Shown: positions 4,801 through 5,937 of the stretch, one piece after another
Layout of the letters: each line of letters opens with the position of its first letter
How positions within the stretch are numbered: the first letter of the stretch is position 1
NCBI GenBank assembly: GCA_013331265.1
Contig: DUGS01000109.1
Span: 26,398-32,334 of the forward strand
From: Methanosarcina sp.
Lineage (GTDB): Archaea; Halobacteriota; Methanosarcinia; Methanosarcinales; Methanosarcinaceae
Direction: 5' to 3'
Length of the DNA: 5,937 bases
Position numbers and translations under genes: made by a program
Notes under the pieces: model-generated
Told to the model about the DNA's origin: nothing
What the model saw: only the letters and a program-made list of their open reading frames with translations
Databases searched by the model: none

Positions 4801-5457
4801 TCAATTAATGTGTTCAGTTACAGTTACGCGGTCAACAGCTTCCTGCCGGGCAGGGACTGAAATAACCTTTGTAGCTGCAATTACCATCCCCTCTGACCCT
4901 TTGCTATTTATTTTTTTAGCAGGAACGCCTGCAATTGAAACCCCTTTTTCATAAAAGGATTTGTTTACTACGGAATTTGCCCCTATTGCAATATTATCAG
5001 CAATTTCAATATTTCCAAAGATTTTGGCCCCCGGGCCAATATATACGTTGTTTCCTATTTTTGGTGCCAGAAGATCACTACCTCTACCAGATCCTATATT
5101 GGTGCAGGCATGTATTCTGCAGTTTTCTCCAACCCTGGCATCTTTATTTACAACAATGGTTCCTCTATGTGCTATACATAATCCAGGACCAAAAACATTT
5201 AGCGGAATACTATATCCGAGATGGATACTCATTCTGTGCAATCTGAATAATATATAGTTCAAATATAGTTTATGAATAAAGGACTTTGGGCAGTTATTAT
5301 AATACTCAGCCTTTCTTAATAACCTCTGGAATTTCCATATATCATCGCCGATTAATTTAGGCCTTTTATATTTTTTTCCTAAAGCTATTCTGTCTGCTTC
5401 AAGATATAATTCATAATCTTTCTTTGATTTAATGGTAATAGGGATCCCCTCACTCAT
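4801..5457 (-). CDS. Serine acetyltransferase-like hexapeptide-repeat O-acetyltransferase
   Basis: This 218-residue protein is a left-handed beta-helix acyltransferase that would transfer acetyl from acetyl-CoA to a hydroxyl. The N-terminal helical part (residues 12-80, with YLEADRIALGKK at 18-29 and DDIWKFQRLLRKAEYY at 38-53) is typical of the serine acetyltransferase-like enzymes of surface-polysaccharide loci rather than true CysE. The hexapeptide helix runs from about 84 to 182, with IAHRGTIVV (95-103) and RIHACTNIGSG (114-124) supplying His97 and His116 as likely active-site residues. IGNNVYIGPGAKIFG follows at 134-148 and the closing AGVPAK at 176-181. The last 36 or so residues (183-218) are an extra tail unlike the family. 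The most likely substrate is a sugar or glycan; serine is possible. There is no Shine-Dalgarno before ATG 5457. No glycosyltransferase neighbours are in view. The AT-rich N-terminal half and isolated position are compatible with transfer. Confidence 0.9.
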   Translation of the reverse strand: MSEGIPITIKSKKDYELYLEADRIALGKKYKRPKLIGDDIWKFQRLLRKAEYYNNCPKSFIHKLYLNYILFRLHRMSIHLGYSIPLNVFGPGLCIAHRGTIVVNKDARVGENCRIHACTNIGSGRGSDLLAPKIGNNVYIGPGAKIFGNIEIADNIAIGANSVVNKSFYEKGVSIAGVPAKKINSKGSEGMVIAATKVISVPARQEAVDRVTVTEHIN

Positions 5458-5491
5458 GATTAGTTGTACAGATATGATTAGTTGTACAGAT
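5456..5491. repeat. Perfect 18-bp tandem duplication at the acetyltransferase start, with TTGTACAG sites
   Basis: The 18-bp unit ATGATTAGTTGTACAGAT occurs twice without a gap (5456-5473 and 5474-5491). Each copy carries TTGTACAG (5464-5471 and 5482-5489), whose TGTACA core is a palindrome. The same 8-mer occurs once more in the opposite orientation at 5521-5528 (CTGTACAA). The first copy overlaps the start codon and the presumed leader, and the second lies between the presumed TATA box and the transcription start. That is where an archaeal repressor would bind. The duplication is certain; the operator role is inference. Confidence 0.75.
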
Positions 5492-5495
5492 TGAA

Positions 5496-5503
5496 GTTTT
5501 ATG
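5496..5503 (-). promoter_or_regulatory. Candidate TATA box of the acetyltransferase gene
   Basis: The minus strand reads CATAAAAC. With standard spacing the transcript would begin near 5473, leaving a leader of about 16 nt without a Shine-Dalgarno. A second possibility is TTTTAAAC at about 5529-5536, which would start transcription near 5505. Confidence 0.3.
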
Positions 5504-5528
5504 CTGGTTTCTCAGTTTAACTGTACAA

Positions 5529-5937
5529 GTTTAAAAGTAAAAATACAAAACACTTAAACCCGCTTTAATCTTACCCATTGAGAATTTCAAAATCGCTATC
5601 GAGATCTGAAACTCAATTTATCGGTTGATACAAAGTTTAATGTTTGCCCCTTTGAATTTTTGATACACCCATTATAAGTTAAGTTAACAAATATTTATAA
5701 GTTCCCTGGTTTATAAGTTATACATAAATATTTGATAGTATCTGTGAGATTTGAATAAAACTAATAAATTGGCAAACTCGTTTTTTTATCCGGGCATGAA
5801 AACCGCCTCTTTGAGAACTGTCTCTGAAAATTAGAAGTTCCTTTAAACTCCACATCTGATAGATTAATTCTTCTGCTATTGCTAGAAAAATAAGTGAGAA
5901 AATTGAAAATAGGAAAAATTACATGAAAAAATTACAT
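5529..5937. other. AT-rich gene-free region at the right edge
   Basis: I see no gene of useful length on either strand; the best plus-strand frame (ATG 5796) is 12 codons. The region has many short A/T repeats and TATA-like words, described separately where they are regular. At the very edge, two near-identical units GAAAAATTACAT (5913-5924) and GAAAAAATTACAT (5925-5937) lie in tandem. The second contains ATG AAA AAA TTA CAT, starting at 5923, with only a weak AGGA 9 nt before it, so a gene may or may not begin here and continue outside the window. Confidence 0.5.
5672..5734. repeat. Cluster of three TTATAAGTT repeats and an 11-bp inverted repeat
   Basis: TTATAAGTT occurs at 5672-5680, 5695-5703 and 5711-5719. 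Overlapping this, CAAATATTTAT (5688-5698) and ATAAATATTTG (5724-5734) are perfect inverted copies 25 nt apart. All are A/T-only or nearly so, which raises the chance of coincidence. The layout resembles overlapping TATA boxes or a regulator-binding region, but no gene starts close by on either strand. Confidence 0.5.

Noticed and set aside
4628..4954. Plus-strand GTG-started frame of 108 residues
   Set aside because: Its second half is antisense to the acetyltransferase, and it has no Shine-Dalgarno and no family signature.
5923..5937. Possible gene start (ATG AAA AAA TTA CAT) at the right edge
   Set aside because: Only five codons are visible, the ribosome-binding site is weak, and the sequence is also explained as a short tandem repeat.
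1..5937. tRNA, rRNA or insertion sequence
   Set aside because: No cloverleaf with a TTC-type loop and CCA end, no rRNA core sequence, and no transposase or matched terminal inverted repeats were seen on reading both strands by eye.

Overview
The window looks like chromosomal DNA of a methanogenic euryarchaeon, most likely a Methanosarcina or close relative. The basis is an archaeal-type ribosomal protein S3Ae (eS1 family), a long acidic TPR protein, TATA-like boxes in place of bacterial -35/-10 pairs, moderate GC in genes and very AT-rich intergenic DNA. The genus is an inference from sequence style; no database was searched.

Layout. Positions 1-330 hold the 5' end of a probable small membrane-protein gene (minus strand, cut by the window edge), a strong hairpin, a 22-bp direct repeat and the terminator of rps3ae. 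Positions 331-945 are rps3ae on the minus strand, with a TTG start behind a near-perfect Shine-Dalgarno. Positions 946-1517 carry no intact gene: first a GC-richer stretch dense in complementary segments, with a good minus-strand TATA box behind it (candidate long leader or small RNA), then an AT-rich stretch with a degenerate short ORF. Positions 1518-2092 are a two-gene plus-strand operon with a 4-nt overlap, encoding a DUF4258 protein and a YgiT/MqsA-type zinc-finger protein; this is a likely toxin-antitoxin module. Positions 2182-4491 (minus) encode a 769-residue TPR protein whose C-terminal two thirds repeats every 48 residues. Positions 4801-5457 (minus) encode a left-handed beta-helix acetyltransferase of the serine acetyltransferase-like, polysaccharide-associated type. 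Positions 5458-5937 are AT-rich, with a perfect 18-bp tandem duplication and three TTGTACAG palindrome-like sites next to the acetyltransferase start.

The genes do not form one pathway. rps3ae is a housekeeping ribosomal gene; the rest is accessory: a small TA-like pair convergent with the TPR gene, and an acetyltransferase upstream of it on the same strand but separated by about 310 nt and apparently with its own promoter. The most interesting signals are the structured DNA upstream of rps3ae, the repeated sites at the acetyltransferase promoter, and the exact 48-residue period of the TPR protein. Nothing here clearly amounts to a new multi-gene system.
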